Shown piece after piece: positions 34,057 through 43,185 of a DNA stretch of 64,000 nucleotides (position 1 is its first letter; each line of letters begins with the position of its first letter). Below the pieces are notes generated by a model. That model was not told the DNA's origin and did not search any database. It worked only from the letters and a program-made list of their open reading frames with translations. Location: positions 36,408-100,407 of the forward strand of contig JAWKRB010000029.1 of assembly GCA_041389885.1 (NCBI GenBank), read 5' to 3'. Position numbers and translations under genes: made by a program. Origin of the DNA: JAWKRB01 sp041389885. GTDB lineage: Bacteria; Myxococcota_A; Polyangia; Polyangiales; Ga0077539.

Positions 34057-36156
34057 CACCATCGCCGCGGCCTTGGAGAACAGGTGCGCGTTCGACGCCT
34101 CCGGCGGCGCGATGAAGGTCTGGGGGAGGCGCTTCTCCTGGGTGCCGTCGGCGTCCGAGGAGGGGATCGCCGCGAGGGGCGAGGCGAGGTCCTCGCGCAC
34201 GGCGCTGAGCCGCGTGGTCTGCATCAGCTCGTCTTCGACCGGCGCGGGCTTGAGTCGCCCTGTGGCGTCGGCGAGCGCCGCGTGCCGGTCGGTGGCGCTC
34301 GACGGCGTCGACGGCGGTCCCTTGAGCACCTTGGTGACCCCCGAGCGCGGCAGCACGCTGCCCATGGCGGGCGTCGGGACGCTCGAGGGCATACCCACGC
34401 CGCGCGCCTGCGAGAACGCGGCCCGCGCCCCCGAAGACGGCGCGCCGCTCCCCCAGGCGGGGGTCTGCTGACGCACCGAGCTCCCTTGCGACATTCGCAC
34501 CGAAGAGACCGCGCTGATCGCCTCATCGAGGGGCGCGAGGTCGTCGGCTCCCAGGCGCTGGAGCATCTCCTCGATGTCGCGCCCCGTGTCGCCCGTGGGC
34601 GCTATGACGGGCGGCGGCGGCGGCGGGGGGGGCGCGGGCGGCCGGGGCGCCAGGGCCTCGCTCCTTCGCGGCGGCGCGCCCAGGCCCGTGGGGACGCCCA
34701 GGGGCGGCGTGCCCTTCGCCGCCGGCCTGCGAGGCGCGGTCGAGGCGGCGCCCACGATGTGGCTGCGAACGACCTGAACGCCGCCGCCGGTGGGGCGCAC
34801 CGACAGGGGCTCAGGCTCCATGAGCACGTCGTTGGCCGACACCTGCGCGTACTGCGCGAGGGTGGGCGAGGGGCTGCGACGGCGGCGCGGGCTCTGCGCG
34901 GAGGGCGCGAGCGCCCGGGGGTTCACGCTGCCGGTGGCGTGGCTCACCGAGGTCGCGACGTCGAGGTCGGGCAGGTCGGGCAGCGCGCCGCGCGGCGACG
35001 AGTCGAGCTCGGGGAGACCCGCGAGGTCGGGCATGGCGGGGGGCGGGGGCACGCCGAAGTCGCCGGGGGCGAGGGTGCGGCCGCTGGCGTGAACGCCGGA
35101 CTCGTAGCGGTGCCGCACGCCGACCGTGGCGCGCGACTGCGAGGTGCTCGGGGTCGCGCGCAGGGCCTCGCGCTCCGCGGCGACCTTCTCGCCCGCGATG
35201 GCCGACATGAACGTGGTGACCTGACGGTGCGTGGCGATGTCCGCGCGGAGCTGGTCCTCGATGGCCTCGGCGAATTCGCCGGCGCCCGCGAAGCGGTCGT
35301 CGACATCGAAGGCGAGGGCGCGCTGCACGATCTCGTCGACGGCGGGCGGGAGGTGCGCCAGGATCGATCGCAGCGGGCGGTACGCCACCCGGTTGGCGCG
35401 GGTGACGGTCTCGACATCGCTGCGCTGCGGGTAGAGCCGACGGAGCGCGAACGACTCCCACATGGTCACGCCCATGGAGAACACGTCGGCGCGGCGGTCG
35501 ACGGCGAGGCCCTCGAGCTGCTCGGGCGACATGAAGGGCGCCTTGCCCTTGAGCGTCCCGACGGTGGTGAACGCGAGGCGGCGCTCGGCGCGGGCGATGC
35601 CGAAGTCGACCACGCGCGACACGCCGTCGAGGCCCACGAGGATGTTCTGCGGAGAGACGTCGCGGTGCACCACGTTCAGCGGCGCGCCGTCGGGTCCCAC
35701 GAGGTCGTGGGCGCACTCGAGGCCGGCGAGCGCGTCGAGCACGATCCGCAGCACGATGCCTACGGGGATCGCCCGGCGCACGCCGATGGCCGCGCGCTGC
35801 ACGGCGGCGAGGGTGTCGCCCTCGACGTAGTCCATCACCATGTAGAGCTGGTCGTGCTCCGAGCCGATCTCGAGGATGGGCACGACGTTGGGGTGATGGA
35901 TCCGCGCCGCGACCCTGGCCTCGTCGAAGAACATCTGCACGAACTGCTCGTCGCTCGACAGGTGTCGGTGCAGGAGCTTGATGGCCGCGAGGCGCTCGAA
36001 GCCCGCCTCGCCCTGGTGCCTCGCCAGGAAGACGTTGGCCATGCCTCCGGCGCCGAGTCGGGTCACCAGGTCGAACCGGCCCACCCGCGTCGGCGTCTCG
36101 TCGCCGACGAGCCTTGGGGCGAGGGACCGTCGCGCGCTGCCTCCGATTGCGTTCAT
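34012..36156 (-). CDS. Ser/Thr protein kinase with Pro-rich tail and C-terminal membrane anchor
   Basis: 714 aa. Start at ATG 36156 with TAGGAGT 8 nt upstream. Kinase domain residues about 27-320: LGAGGMANVFLARHQG (glycine loop), K60 in AAIKLLHRH, NVVHRDVSPQNILV (H164-D166), VDFGIARAERR (DFG), KAPFMSPEQLEG and a Pkn-type SPPAVDEIV region. A long disordered linker (about 330-685, rich in Pro, Ala, Ser) follows, and the last 22 residues are a hydrophobic segment (MVSLLSVAGILWLVL), so the kinase faces the cytoplasm from a tail anchor. Typical of the expanded eukaryote-like kinase families of myxobacteria. No cognate phosphatase or substrate gene is adjacent. Confidence 0.93.
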   Translation of the reverse strand: MNAIGGSARRSLAPRLVGDETPTRVGRFDLVTRLGAGGMANVFLARHQGEAGFERLAAIKLLHRHLSSDEQFVQMFFDEARVAARIHHPNVVPILEIGSEHDQLYMVMDYVEGDTLAAVQRAAIGVRRAIPVGIVLRIVLDALAGLECAHDLVGPDGAPLNVVHRDVSPQNILVGLDGVSRVVDFGIARAERRLAFTTVGTLKGKAPFMSPEQLEGLAVDRRADVFSMGVTMWESFALRRLYPQRSDVETVTRANRVAYRPLRSILAHLPPAVDEIVQRALAFDVDDRFAGAGEFAEAIEDQLRADIATHRQVTTFMSAIAGEKVAAEREALRATPSTSQSRATVGVRHRYESGVHASGRTLAPGDFGVPPPPAMPDLAGLPELDSSPRGALPDLPDLDVATSVSHATGSVNPRALAPSAQSPRRRRSPSPTLAQYAQVSANDVLMEPEPLSVRPTGGGVQVVRSHIVGAASTAPRRPAAKGTPPLGVPTGLGAPPRRSEALAPRPPAPPPPPPPPVIAPTGDTGRDIEEMLQRLGADDLAPLDEAISAVSSVRMSQGSSVRQQTPAWGSGAPSSGARAAFSQARGVGMPSSVPTPAMGSVLPRSGVTKVLKGPPSTPSSATDRHAALADATGRLKPAPVEDELMQTTRLSAVREDLASPLAAIPSSDADGTQEKRLPQTFIAPPEASNAHLFSKAAAMVSLLSVAGILWLVLR

Positions 36157-36514
36157 GGGGTCACTCCTACGTCCGTCGTGTTCGCGCGGCGGAGCGCGCC
36201 GCGGGTTGGGTCCTGCCGCCCACCGCCTCCGGGCCTCGCGGGCCGCGTCGACGTCAGGGCTGCACTGACTATCTCGGTCGCGCGGGTGGCGGCGCAAGGC
36301 CCTGAATCCCTGCGTTTCAAGGGTATTTCGCAGGGGTGAGGTGGTCCCATGGGGGCCCTGGTGGCGCGCGCCCCGCGGTCACCGCAGGCCAGCGCACATC
36401 GCCACCCACGGGCCCCGGGCGGACTCTCGTCGCAGGCCGTGGGGGGATGTGCGCGGGGGCCTACCGCGACGGCCCCGGCGCCTGCCTACGGCGATCGGCG
36501 CGAGGGCGGCCGCG
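36157..36514. other. 358-bp gene-free stretch between the kinase and the OPT transporter
   Basis: The 5' region of the Ser/Thr kinase gene plus the 3' flank of the OPT gene. It holds the inverted repeat at 36308-36335 and several short low-quality frames. No coding region, terminator or RNA is recognised otherwise. Confidence 0.5.
36308..36335 (-). promoter_or_regulatory. Inverted repeat upstream of the kinase gene
   Basis: CCCTGCG (36308-36314) and CGCAGGG (36329-36335) flank an AT-rich 14-nt spacer, about 150 bp upstream of the kinase ATG. It could be an operator or a stem in the leader; no promoter was confirmed around it. Confidence 0.3.
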
Positions 36515-38542
36515 CTACTCCATCGGCAGCACGTGGAGCACCTCGCGGAGCACGATCACCGCGATGCCCATGAGCCCCTCGCCGGCGACCATGCCCGACG
36601 ACACGCTCACGGTGAAGCGCTCGGCGATCTCCTTGTAGTACCGGCGCAGCAGCCACGCGATGACCGCGCCCGCGAGCATCGCGAGGGAGTCGTGGGCGTC
36701 GATCACGAACGCGATGCCGAGGCCCGTGGCGCTCGGCAGCCAGCGCTTCAGCGACTTCGGCCCGAGCTCCTCGGCCACCGCGAGGAGCGCGCCCACGACG
36801 AGCCCCGCGACGATGCCGTAGAGGGCGTACGCGGGGAGGTTCGACGGGCCGTCCTTCAGGAGCTTCGCGACGCCCGCCCACGCCGCCGCGGCGGGCGCAG
36901 GGAGCGAGCGACCGAGCTTCTCGGGGGTGGCGATCTTCGTGTACGCGTACACGCACGCGAAGCCGCCGGCGAGCACACCCAGGAGCTGCGCCCAGAACTG
37001 CTTTCGCGGCGCGCCGCCGAGGAGGTACCCGGTCTTGACCTCGGTGAGCAGGTCGGCGCTGTGGCTCGCGGCGCCCGCGGTCACCGTCGCGGTCATGAGG
37101 TTCGCCGACACGTTGCCGGGCACCATCACGCCGAACATGAGCTGCGTGATCTTGCCCATGGCGCCGATGGGGGTGACGTCGGTCTCGCCCGTGGCGCGCG
37201 CGGCGACGACGGAGAGCAGAAAGGCCATGAGCACCGAGAGGACGCCCTCGAACACCGGCACGCCGAACCACGCGCGCTGCATAAAGACCGCGCCCACGGT
37301 GCACAGCAGAAGCCCCACGCCGAACCACGCCTGCGGCACCTCGACCGAGGAGAGCGGGTCGTCGCCCTTGGGCCCCCCGCGGAGCATGCGCCCGAAGCCC
37401 GCGAAGGAGCGCACGATCATGCGCCAGCGGAACGCGAAGGCCACCAGCGACGCGCTGACCATCAGCGACGTGCCCGGCCACACCGACCACTTCGAGCGGA
37501 TCATCGCCGCGAGGGCGTCGCGGCTCGGCACCACGATGGCGTGCGCGTGCGCGGCGGCCTGCGCGAACGCGGCGTACTCCGGCGTGCCTCGGCGAACGCC
37601 CTCGGGCACGACGCGGAGCACGTCGTGGTCGAGGAGCCAGGGCCCGATCACCGCGAAGTTCAGCACCGCGCCGAAGGCGAGGGAGAGGGTGACCTTGAGC
37701 CCCATGATCGCCCCGGCGGCGTAGAGCAGCAGGGAGGTGTTGACCGAGAAGCCCCAGGCCTTGAGCGAGATCCCACGGAGGGTGCCGCCGACGCCGAGGG
37801 TCTCGGGGATGTGCCGCAGCGCGCCGATCTTGCAGTCGCACAGGAACTTCCACACCGCGGCGACGACGCCGCCCCAGAGCAGCGCCATGGCCTTCACGAA
37901 GCCCTCGCGGCTGGCCTTCTCGGCGCCCTCGCCGTGCTCGCCGTCGGCTCCGTGCAGCGTGCGGATCGTCTCGGCGCACACGATGCCCGAGGGGAAGCGC
38001 AGCTGCTCGGCGTTGATCATGTTGCGCTTGAGCGGGATCGCGACCACGACGCCCAGCGCGGAGATCACCAGGAGCCACGCGACGAGCTGCGCGAAGCTGA
38101 GCTCGGGGATCTCGGTCATGCCCTCGGCGCGGAGCATGGTCATCGCGGGGATCGAGCTCACGAGCCCCGCGGAGGACATGTACGCCGCCGCGCTCGCCGC
38201 GGTCTGAGACGTGTTGTTCTCGAGCGTCGAGAACGGTCGGATCTTGGGGAAGGCCTTGCTGGCGCCCTTGAAGATGGCGAAGGCGAGCACCGACGAGGTG
38301 ATGCTCATGCCGAAGTTCCAGCCGATCTTGAGGCCGATGTAGAGGTTCGCCGCGCCGAGGGTGCTGCCCAGGAGCATCCCGGTCACGGCGGCGCGCACGG
38401 TGAGCTGCGCCTCGTCCTTGCGGTACACCTTCTCGAGCCAGACGCGGTCGCGGGCGGCGATCGCGTCAGGGTCGCTCAGCGGGACCGAGGGGAACGGGAG
38501 GGTGCCGGACGTCTCGCTCGCTTCGGTCTGTGGGGCGCTCAT
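36515..38542 (-). CDS. OPT-family oligopeptide transporter
   Basis: 675 aa with about 16 hydrophobic segments. Conserved features of the OPT superfamily include TVRAAVTGMLLGSTLGAANLYIGLKIGWNFGMSITSSVLAFAIF near the N-terminus, NMINAEQLRFPSGIVCAETIRTLHG, and the long periplasmic helices. It lacks a signal peptide and starts MSAPQTEASETSGTLPFPS. Family members import oligopeptides or metal-chelate complexes, coupled to protons; the substrate is not predictable here. No adjacent peptidase. Confidence 0.9.
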   Translation of the reverse strand: MSAPQTEASETSGTLPFPSVPLSDPDAIAARDRVWLEKVYRKDEAQLTVRAAVTGMLLGSTLGAANLYIGLKIGWNFGMSITSSVLAFAIFKGASKAFPKIRPFSTLENNTSQTAASAAAYMSSAGLVSSIPAMTMLRAEGMTEIPELSFAQLVAWLLVISALGVVVAIPLKRNMINAEQLRFPSGIVCAETIRTLHGADGEHGEGAEKASREGFVKAMALLWGGVVAAVWKFLCDCKIGALRHIPETLGVGGTLRGISLKAWGFSVNTSLLLYAAGAIMGLKVTLSLAFGAVLNFAVIGPWLLDHDVLRVVPEGVRRGTPEYAAFAQAAAHAHAIVVPSRDALAAMIRSKWSVWPGTSLMVSASLVAFAFRWRMIVRSFAGFGRMLRGGPKGDDPLSSVEVPQAWFGVGLLLCTVGAVFMQRAWFGVPVFEGVLSVLMAFLLSVVAARATGETDVTPIGAMGKITQLMFGVMVPGNVSANLMTATVTAGAASHSADLLTEVKTGYLLGGAPRKQFWAQLLGVLAGGFACVYAYTKIATPEKLGRSLPAPAAAAWAGVAKLLKDGPSNLPAYALYGIVAGLVVGALLAVAEELGPKSLKRWLPSATGLGIAFVIDAHDSLAMLAGAVIAWLLRRYYKEIAERFTVSVSSGMVAGEGLMGIAVIVLREVLHVLPME

Positions 38543-38727
38543 CGTGGGGCGCGAAGAGAATCACACCCCTCAGAGCTCCTGCAATCCGCGCGCTCCCTCA
38601 GGGCAGCGCGAGGACGGCCCGGCGCGCGAGGGCCGCGTCGTGAGCCCTGGGTTCCCCGCCACGCGCGGCCGACACCGCGACCTCTGCGACGCAGGGGGCG
38701 CCGCGCCCGCCGTGTCGGCAAATCGAC

Positions 38728-38733
38728 TATCGT
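38728..38733 (+). promoter_or_regulatory. TAnnnT -10-like element 8 nt before the large Cys-rich lipoprotein
   Basis: TATCGT ends 8 nt before ATG 38742. It predicts a nearly leaderless message; the only purine-rich bases in the gap are GAGAG directly at the ATG. Confidence 0.45.
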
Positions 38734-38741
38734 CGCGAGAG

Positions 38742-41700
38742 ATGTCACTCGCGCCCTGCCTCCGCGCCCTCAACCCCTGGGTGACGCTGATCGTCGCGGC
38801 CTGCCTCGGGGCTTGCGCGGAGCGAGGTCCCGCCCCGTCCGACCGCCCTGAGGCCGAGGTGAACGCCTTCACCGACGCCTCGGTGCTCCGGTTCGACGTC
38901 AGCCTCGACCGCGCCGATGGGTTCGACGCGCCGCCGCCCGACCTCCCCGTGGTCACCGGCGCGGTCTGTCCCGACGACCGCTTCTGCCCTCGCGGGCAGC
39001 GCTGCATCGGCGGGCGCTGCGCCCTCGACCCCTGCGACTCGCCCGCGAACGTGTGCGGCGCCAGCGCGTGCTTGGCGCGCTGCGTCCCCCTGCGCGACCC
39101 CTGCGCCGACGTGCGTTGCGGCGCCAGCGAGACGTGCTTCAACGGGCGCTGCATCCCAGGGTGCTTCCCCACCCCGTGCAGCGGGGTCACCTGCGAGGCG
39201 GGGCAGTTCTGCGACGCCTCCACGGGCCGCTGCGAGGCCGTGGCGCCCTGCGACGCGCCCTGCCCCTCGGGGTCGGTCTGCCACGTCGGATGCGCGCCTC
39301 GCACGCGCTGCGACGGCGTGACCTGCGCGCCGACCGAGTACTGCGTCGACGGTCAGTGCGTCGCGAACCCTTGCGCGACCGTCACCTGCGACGCCGGCGG
39401 CGTGTGCGTGAACGGCCGCTGCGTGGCGACCTGCGACTGCTCGCCGCCCTGCGCCCGCGGCGCGAACGACCGCTGCGTCTTCGGCCGCTGCGAGTGCACC
39501 CCGCGCTGCGCGCCAGACGCCGTGTGCGGCGCCGACGACGGCTGCGGCGGCCGGTGCGCGGGCTCGTGCCCCGACCCCCGACAGCGCTGCGACGCCAGCA
39601 CCGGGCGCTGCGCCTGCACGCCGAGCTGCCCCCCGACGGCGGCGTGCGGCGCCGACGACGGCTGCGGTGGGCGCTGCGACCAGGGCTGCGGCGCGGGGCA
39701 GCGATGCGACGTCGAGGCGCGCGCGTGCGCGTGCATCCCCCGCTGCCCCGACCCCGCCGCGGTGCGCGACTACGCGTGCGGCGCGCCGGTGCCCAACGAG
39801 TGCGCGGGGGGGCCGTCGTGCGGCGTCGGCGCCCGCTGCGCGAGCGGCGAGCGCTGCGACGCGAAGACCGGCACCTGCGCCTGCATCGCCGCGTGCCCCG
39901 GCGCCGACGAGGTCGACTGCGGCCAGCCCATTCGCAACGGCTGCACCGCCACCCCCTGCGCGGGCACCGGCACCCGATGCCGCGCGGGAGAGCGCTGCGC
40001 GGCGGGGGTCTGTGAGTGCGTGCCGGGGTGCCCGGCGGTCGACCCCGCCGCGGTGGCCTGCGGCGAGCCCATTCGCAACCGCTGCGGCGGGCAGCCCGAC
40101 TGCGGCGTGGGGAGCTTCTGCCCCGCCGGGCAGCGCTGCAACGGCGGGCGCTGCGAGTGCGTCTCGCGCTGCGCCGACCCGAGCACCGTCGCGTGCGGCG
40201 TGGCGGTGCCCAACGCCTGCGCGGGGGTGTCGTGCCCCGGCGTCGGCACCCGCTGCGAGGCGGGCGAGGTGTGCGACCGCGACCTGATGCGCTGCGTGTG
40301 CGCGCCGCGCTGCCCCAGCGTGAACCCCAACACGATCGCGTGCGGCACGAGCATCGCCAACCTCTGCCCGGGCGGCGCGGAGTGCGGCGTGGGGCTGCAG
40401 TGCCCCCCGAACCTCACGTGCAACACCACGTCGCGGCGCTGCGAGTGCGTGCCGACGTGCCCTGCTCCCTCGACGGTGACGTGCGGGCAGCCCCTCAGGA
40501 ACCTCTGCGCGGGCTTCACCTGCCCGGGCGCGGGCACCCAGTGTCCTCCGGGGCAGCGGTGCGGCGCGACGGGGGTGTGCGAGTGCGTCCCGGCCTGCGC
40601 CGCGGCGTCTGACGTCGACTGCGGGCAGGCGATCCCCAACGTGTGCCCGGGCATGTCGTGCGCGGGGGCGGGCACGCGGTGCCCCGCGGGGTCGATCTGC
40701 AGCGGCGGTCGCTGCGCGTGCGAGGCCCGCTGCTCGCGCTCGCCCGCCGACGTGGCCTGCGGCGAAGACGTGCCCAACGACTGCCCCGGCGCGCCCTCCT
40801 GCGGCGCCGGCACGCGCTGCGCCGCGGGTCAGGCCTGCGTGGCGGGCCGCTGCGAGTGCGTGTCGTCGTGCCCCGCGGCGAGCACGGTCGCCTGCGGCGC
40901 GCCGCTGCCGAACGCGTGCCCCGGCCTGACCTGCCCCGGCGCGGGCACGCGCTGCGCCGCGGGCGAGACCTGCTCCGGCGGCCAGTGCGTCTGCGCGCCG
41001 CGCTGCCCCGCGACGAACCCCGCGGCCATCGCCTGCGGCACGGTGATCTCGAACGTGTGCCCCGGCGGTCCCGCCTGCGGCGCGGGCACGCTGTGCCCCA
41101 CGGGGCAGCGCTGCGTCAGCGGGCGCTGCGAGTGCGCCTCGACCTGCGCGCCGCCCTCGGCCGTGGCCTGCGGCGAGGCGATCCCGAGCACCTGCGTCGG
41201 CGCGCCGTGCGAGGGCGTGGGCACCCTGTGCCCCAGCGGTCGGAGCTGCGTGGGCGGTCGATGCGCTTGCCCCGCAGGGCGGATCGACTGCGCCGGGCTC
41301 TGCGTGGACGGGCGGTCCGACCCCACGAATTGCGGCGGCTGCGGCGTGACGTGCCCCGCGGGCACCGACTGCGCCGGCGGCGTGTGCGTGTGCCCCGGCG
41401 GGCTCACCGTGTGCGGCGGGCGCTGCGTCGACGTCGCCGCCGACGCCTCGCACTGCGGCGGCTGCGGGGTCGTGTGCCCGAGCGGCACGACCTGCAGCAA
41501 CGGCCGCTGCGTGTGCCCCGGCGGGATGACCCGCTGCGGGAACCTCTGCGTCGACCTCGGCTCAGACCCGTCGCACTGCGGCGGCTGCGGGGTCGCCTGC
41601 GCGTCGGGGACGAGCTGCGAGGCCGGCGTGTGCCGCTGCGTGCCGGCGTGCGCGTCCGACCCCGCGGCGACGGCGTGCGGGACGCCGATCCCCAACCGCT

Positions 41701-42074
41701 GCCCCGGCGCCCCGCCGTGCCTCGACGGGCGGCAGTGCCCCGCGGGCAACCGCTGCGACCCGACGCTGCGGCGCTGCGTGTGCGTGCCGAACTGCCCGCC
41801 GGGCGTGGCGTGCGGCGTGGCCGACGGCTGCGGCGGGCAGTGCATCGGCGAGTGCTCCGGCGCCGAGACCTGCACGCAGAACCCCGACAACGCGCGGAAC
41901 TTCTTCTGCTCCCCGGCGAGCTGCGCGGGGGGCTGCCGGTGCGACGAGTTCTGCGTGAGCGGTCGGTGCACCCAGGTCACCTGCAGCGACGGCTCCGCGC
42001 CGTGCCCGTGCCAGTGCTGCCCCGCGGGCTTCTCCTGCGTCGCGGGGAGCGCCTGCGTGCGGGTGCCCGACTGA
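38742..42074 (+). CDS. Very large cysteine-rich surface lipoprotein
   Basis: 1110 aa. Signal MSLAPCLRALNPWVTLIVAACLGAC (lipobox LGAC), then an acidic segment. From about residue 70 to the end almost every tenth residue is Cys. Several repeat types alternate: C..G..C..GRC.C (EGF-like), VACG..IPN.CPG..CG.GTRC..GQ.C..GRCEC modules of about 40-45 aa (ten or more copies), and CGGCGV.C..GT.C..G.C.CPGG...CG..CVD modules near residues 840-970. It ends in CSDGSAPCPCQCCPAGFSC. A rigid disulfide-bonded stalk at the cell surface is inferred. Third and largest member of the Cys-repeat lipoprotein set in this window, with a somewhat different repeat unit. Confidence 0.85.
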   Translation: MSLAPCLRALNPWVTLIVAACLGACAERGPAPSDRPEAEVNAFTDASVLRFDVSLDRADGFDAPPPDLPVVTGAVCPDDRFCPRGQRCIGGRCALDPCDSPANVCGASACLARCVPLRDPCADVRCGASETCFNGRCIPGCFPTPCSGVTCEAGQFCDASTGRCEAVAPCDAPCPSGSVCHVGCAPRTRCDGVTCAPTEYCVDGQCVANPCATVTCDAGGVCVNGRCVATCDCSPPCARGANDRCVFGRCECTPRCAPDAVCGADDGCGGRCAGSCPDPRQRCDASTGRCACTPSCPPTAACGADDGCGGRCDQGCGAGQRCDVEARACACIPRCPDPAAVRDYACGAPVPNECAGGPSCGVGARCASGERCDAKTGTCACIAACPGADEVDCGQPIRNGCTATPCAGTGTRCRAGERCAAGVCECVPGCPAVDPAAVACGEPIRNRCGGQPDCGVGSFCPAGQRCNGGRCECVSRCADPSTVACGVAVPNACAGVSCPGVGTRCEAGEVCDRDLMRCVCAPRCPSVNPNTIACGTSIANLCPGGAECGVGLQCPPNLTCNTTSRRCECVPTCPAPSTVTCGQPLRNLCAGFTCPGAGTQCPPGQRCGATGVCECVPACAAASDVDCGQAIPNVCPGMSCAGAGTRCPAGSICSGGRCACEARCSRSPADVACGEDVPNDCPGAPSCGAGTRCAAGQACVAGRCECVSSCPAASTVACGAPLPNACPGLTCPGAGTRCAAGETCSGGQCVCAPRCPATNPAAIACGTVISNVCPGGPACGAGTLCPTGQRCVSGRCECASTCAPPSAVACGEAIPSTCVGAPCEGVGTLCPSGRSCVGGRCACPAGRIDCAGLCVDGRSDPTNCGGCGVTCPAGTDCAGGVCVCPGGLTVCGGRCVDVAADASHCGGCGVVCPSGTTCSNGRCVCPGGMTRCGNLCVDLGSDPSHCGGCGVACASGTSCEAGVCRCVPACASDPAATACGTPIPNRCPGAPPCLDGRQCPAGNRCDPTLRRCVCVPNCPPGVACGVADGCGGQCIGECSGAETCTQNPDNARNFFCSPASCAGGCRCDEFCVSGRCTQVTCSDGSAPCPCQCCPAGFSCVAGSACVRVPD

Positions 42075-42087
42075 CGCCCCCCCGCGG

Positions 42088-43098
42088 TCAGAAATGAAAC
42101 AGGGTGTTCGCCACCGCGGGGTCGCCGTTGCCCGCGATGGGCGCGGGCTCGGAGGGGTTGAGCACCACGCCGAGGGTCACGCCGAGGGCGATCGCGCCGC
42201 CGATCGCGGTCCAGAACCACCACTGCGTGACGATGCTCCGGGGCCTGGGCCGCAGCGTGATCTGAATCGCCTCGCTGCGGAGCACGCCCACGTTGATGGT
42301 GCGCACGTCGGGGAGGTACCCCTCGGCCTCGACGCGCACCTCGTGGGCGCCCGGGCGGATGCGGTCTGAGTAGGTGCCGCGGTTGACCTCCTGCCCGTCG
42401 AAGCGGATCGACGCGGTCGACGGCGACGCGGTGATCGAGATGCTCGCGTTACGCTCCACCGGGCGGAGCAGGTACTGGTACAGCCTGCGCTCGTGCGCGC
42501 CGATGGTGATGCGCTCGTCGTGGGGGTCGTGGTCGGTGAGGCGCAGGGTGATGTTGTGCTCGCCGGGCATCACCTCGACGCCTCGGGGGAGAGGCGTGGT
42601 GCCGAGCTCGCGGCCGTCGAGGGTGACCGTGACCCCCGCGGGCTCGACCTCGAAGGCGAGCACCGCGCGCGTGCTCTCGATCTCGGTGATCACGGCCTCG
42701 ACCTCCGCGCGCTGCGCGTCGGTGATCTGCCCCGCGGCGTCTTCGAGGTAGCGACGAAAGGTCGCCACGGCGTTCACCAGCTGGCCGTCGCTGCGGTACG
42801 CCTGCGCCTGGTTGAACAGGATCGTCGGCGACGCGTAGAGGTTGTAGGCGAGGCGAAATTCCTCCACCGCCGCGGCGAAGCGACCGGCCTGGTAGTGCTG
42901 CGTGCCGGTCTGAAAATGCCTGCGCGCCTCGGCCTGCTGCAGCAGCACCGTGGGGTTCGGCCCGGAGGTCACCACGCCGTCGGTCGGCGGCGACGGGCGG
43001 CGACGCGGCTGCGCCGAGGCCTGGAGGGTCAGTAGGACCATGGACGAGGCGACCACTCGTGCCGCCGTGCTGCGTCTTCCCATCGCACCGCGGACCAT
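42088..43098 (-). CDS. Exported TPR and PEGA-domain protein
   Basis: 336 aa. N-terminal signal (MGRRSTAARVVASSMVLLTLQASAQ), preceded by five residues if ATG 43098 is used; GGGGGTGG precedes that ATG. A TPR-like pair (RRHFQTGTQHYQAGRFAAAVEEFRLAYNLYASPTILFNQAQAYRSDGQLVNAVATFRRYLED, residues about 55-120) is followed by two PEGA domains (VEPAGVTVTLDGRELGTTPLPRGVEVMPGEHNITLRL and ITASPSTASIRFDGQEVNRGTYSDRIRPGAHEVRVEAEGY) and a C-terminal transmembrane segment (WWFWTAIGGAIALGVTLGVVL). This architecture is common in myxobacteria and often accompanies surface or kinase pathways. Role not known. Confidence 0.85.
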   Translation of the reverse strand: MVRGAMGRRSTAARVVASSMVLLTLQASAQPRRRPSPPTDGVVTSGPNPTVLLQQAEARRHFQTGTQHYQAGRFAAAVEEFRLAYNLYASPTILFNQAQAYRSDGQLVNAVATFRRYLEDAAGQITDAQRAEVEAVITEIESTRAVLAFEVEPAGVTVTLDGRELGTTPLPRGVEVMPGEHNITLRLTDHDPHDERITIGAHERRLYQYLLRPVERNASISITASPSTASIRFDGQEVNRGTYSDRIRPGAHEVRVEAEGYLPDVRTINVGVLRSEAIQITLRPRPRSIVTQWWFWTAIGGAIALGVTLGVVLNPSEPAPIAGNGDPAVANTLFHF

Positions 43099-43172
43099 AT
43101 CACCACCCCCCGGGGCGCACGATGTTCTCGTGGCGGCTCCTCGGGCGCTCCCTGGGCGCCTCCCTGGGGTAG

Positions 43173-43178
43173 TAGGCT
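43173..43178 (+). promoter_or_regulatory. TAnnnT -10-like element 7 nt before the M19 dipeptidase gene
   Basis: TAGGCT ends 7 nt before GTG 43186 and supports that GTG as start. Confidence 0.4.
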
Positions 43179-43185
43179 CCCCGCC

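Noticed and set aside
36157..36297. 47-residue N-terminal extension of the Ser/Thr kinase
   Set aside because: No conserved features, and a good ribosome site precedes ATG 36156.
38745..41453. 902-aa minus-strand frame within the large Cys-rich lipoprotein
   Set aside because: Antisense shadow with Ala/Arg/Gly bias.
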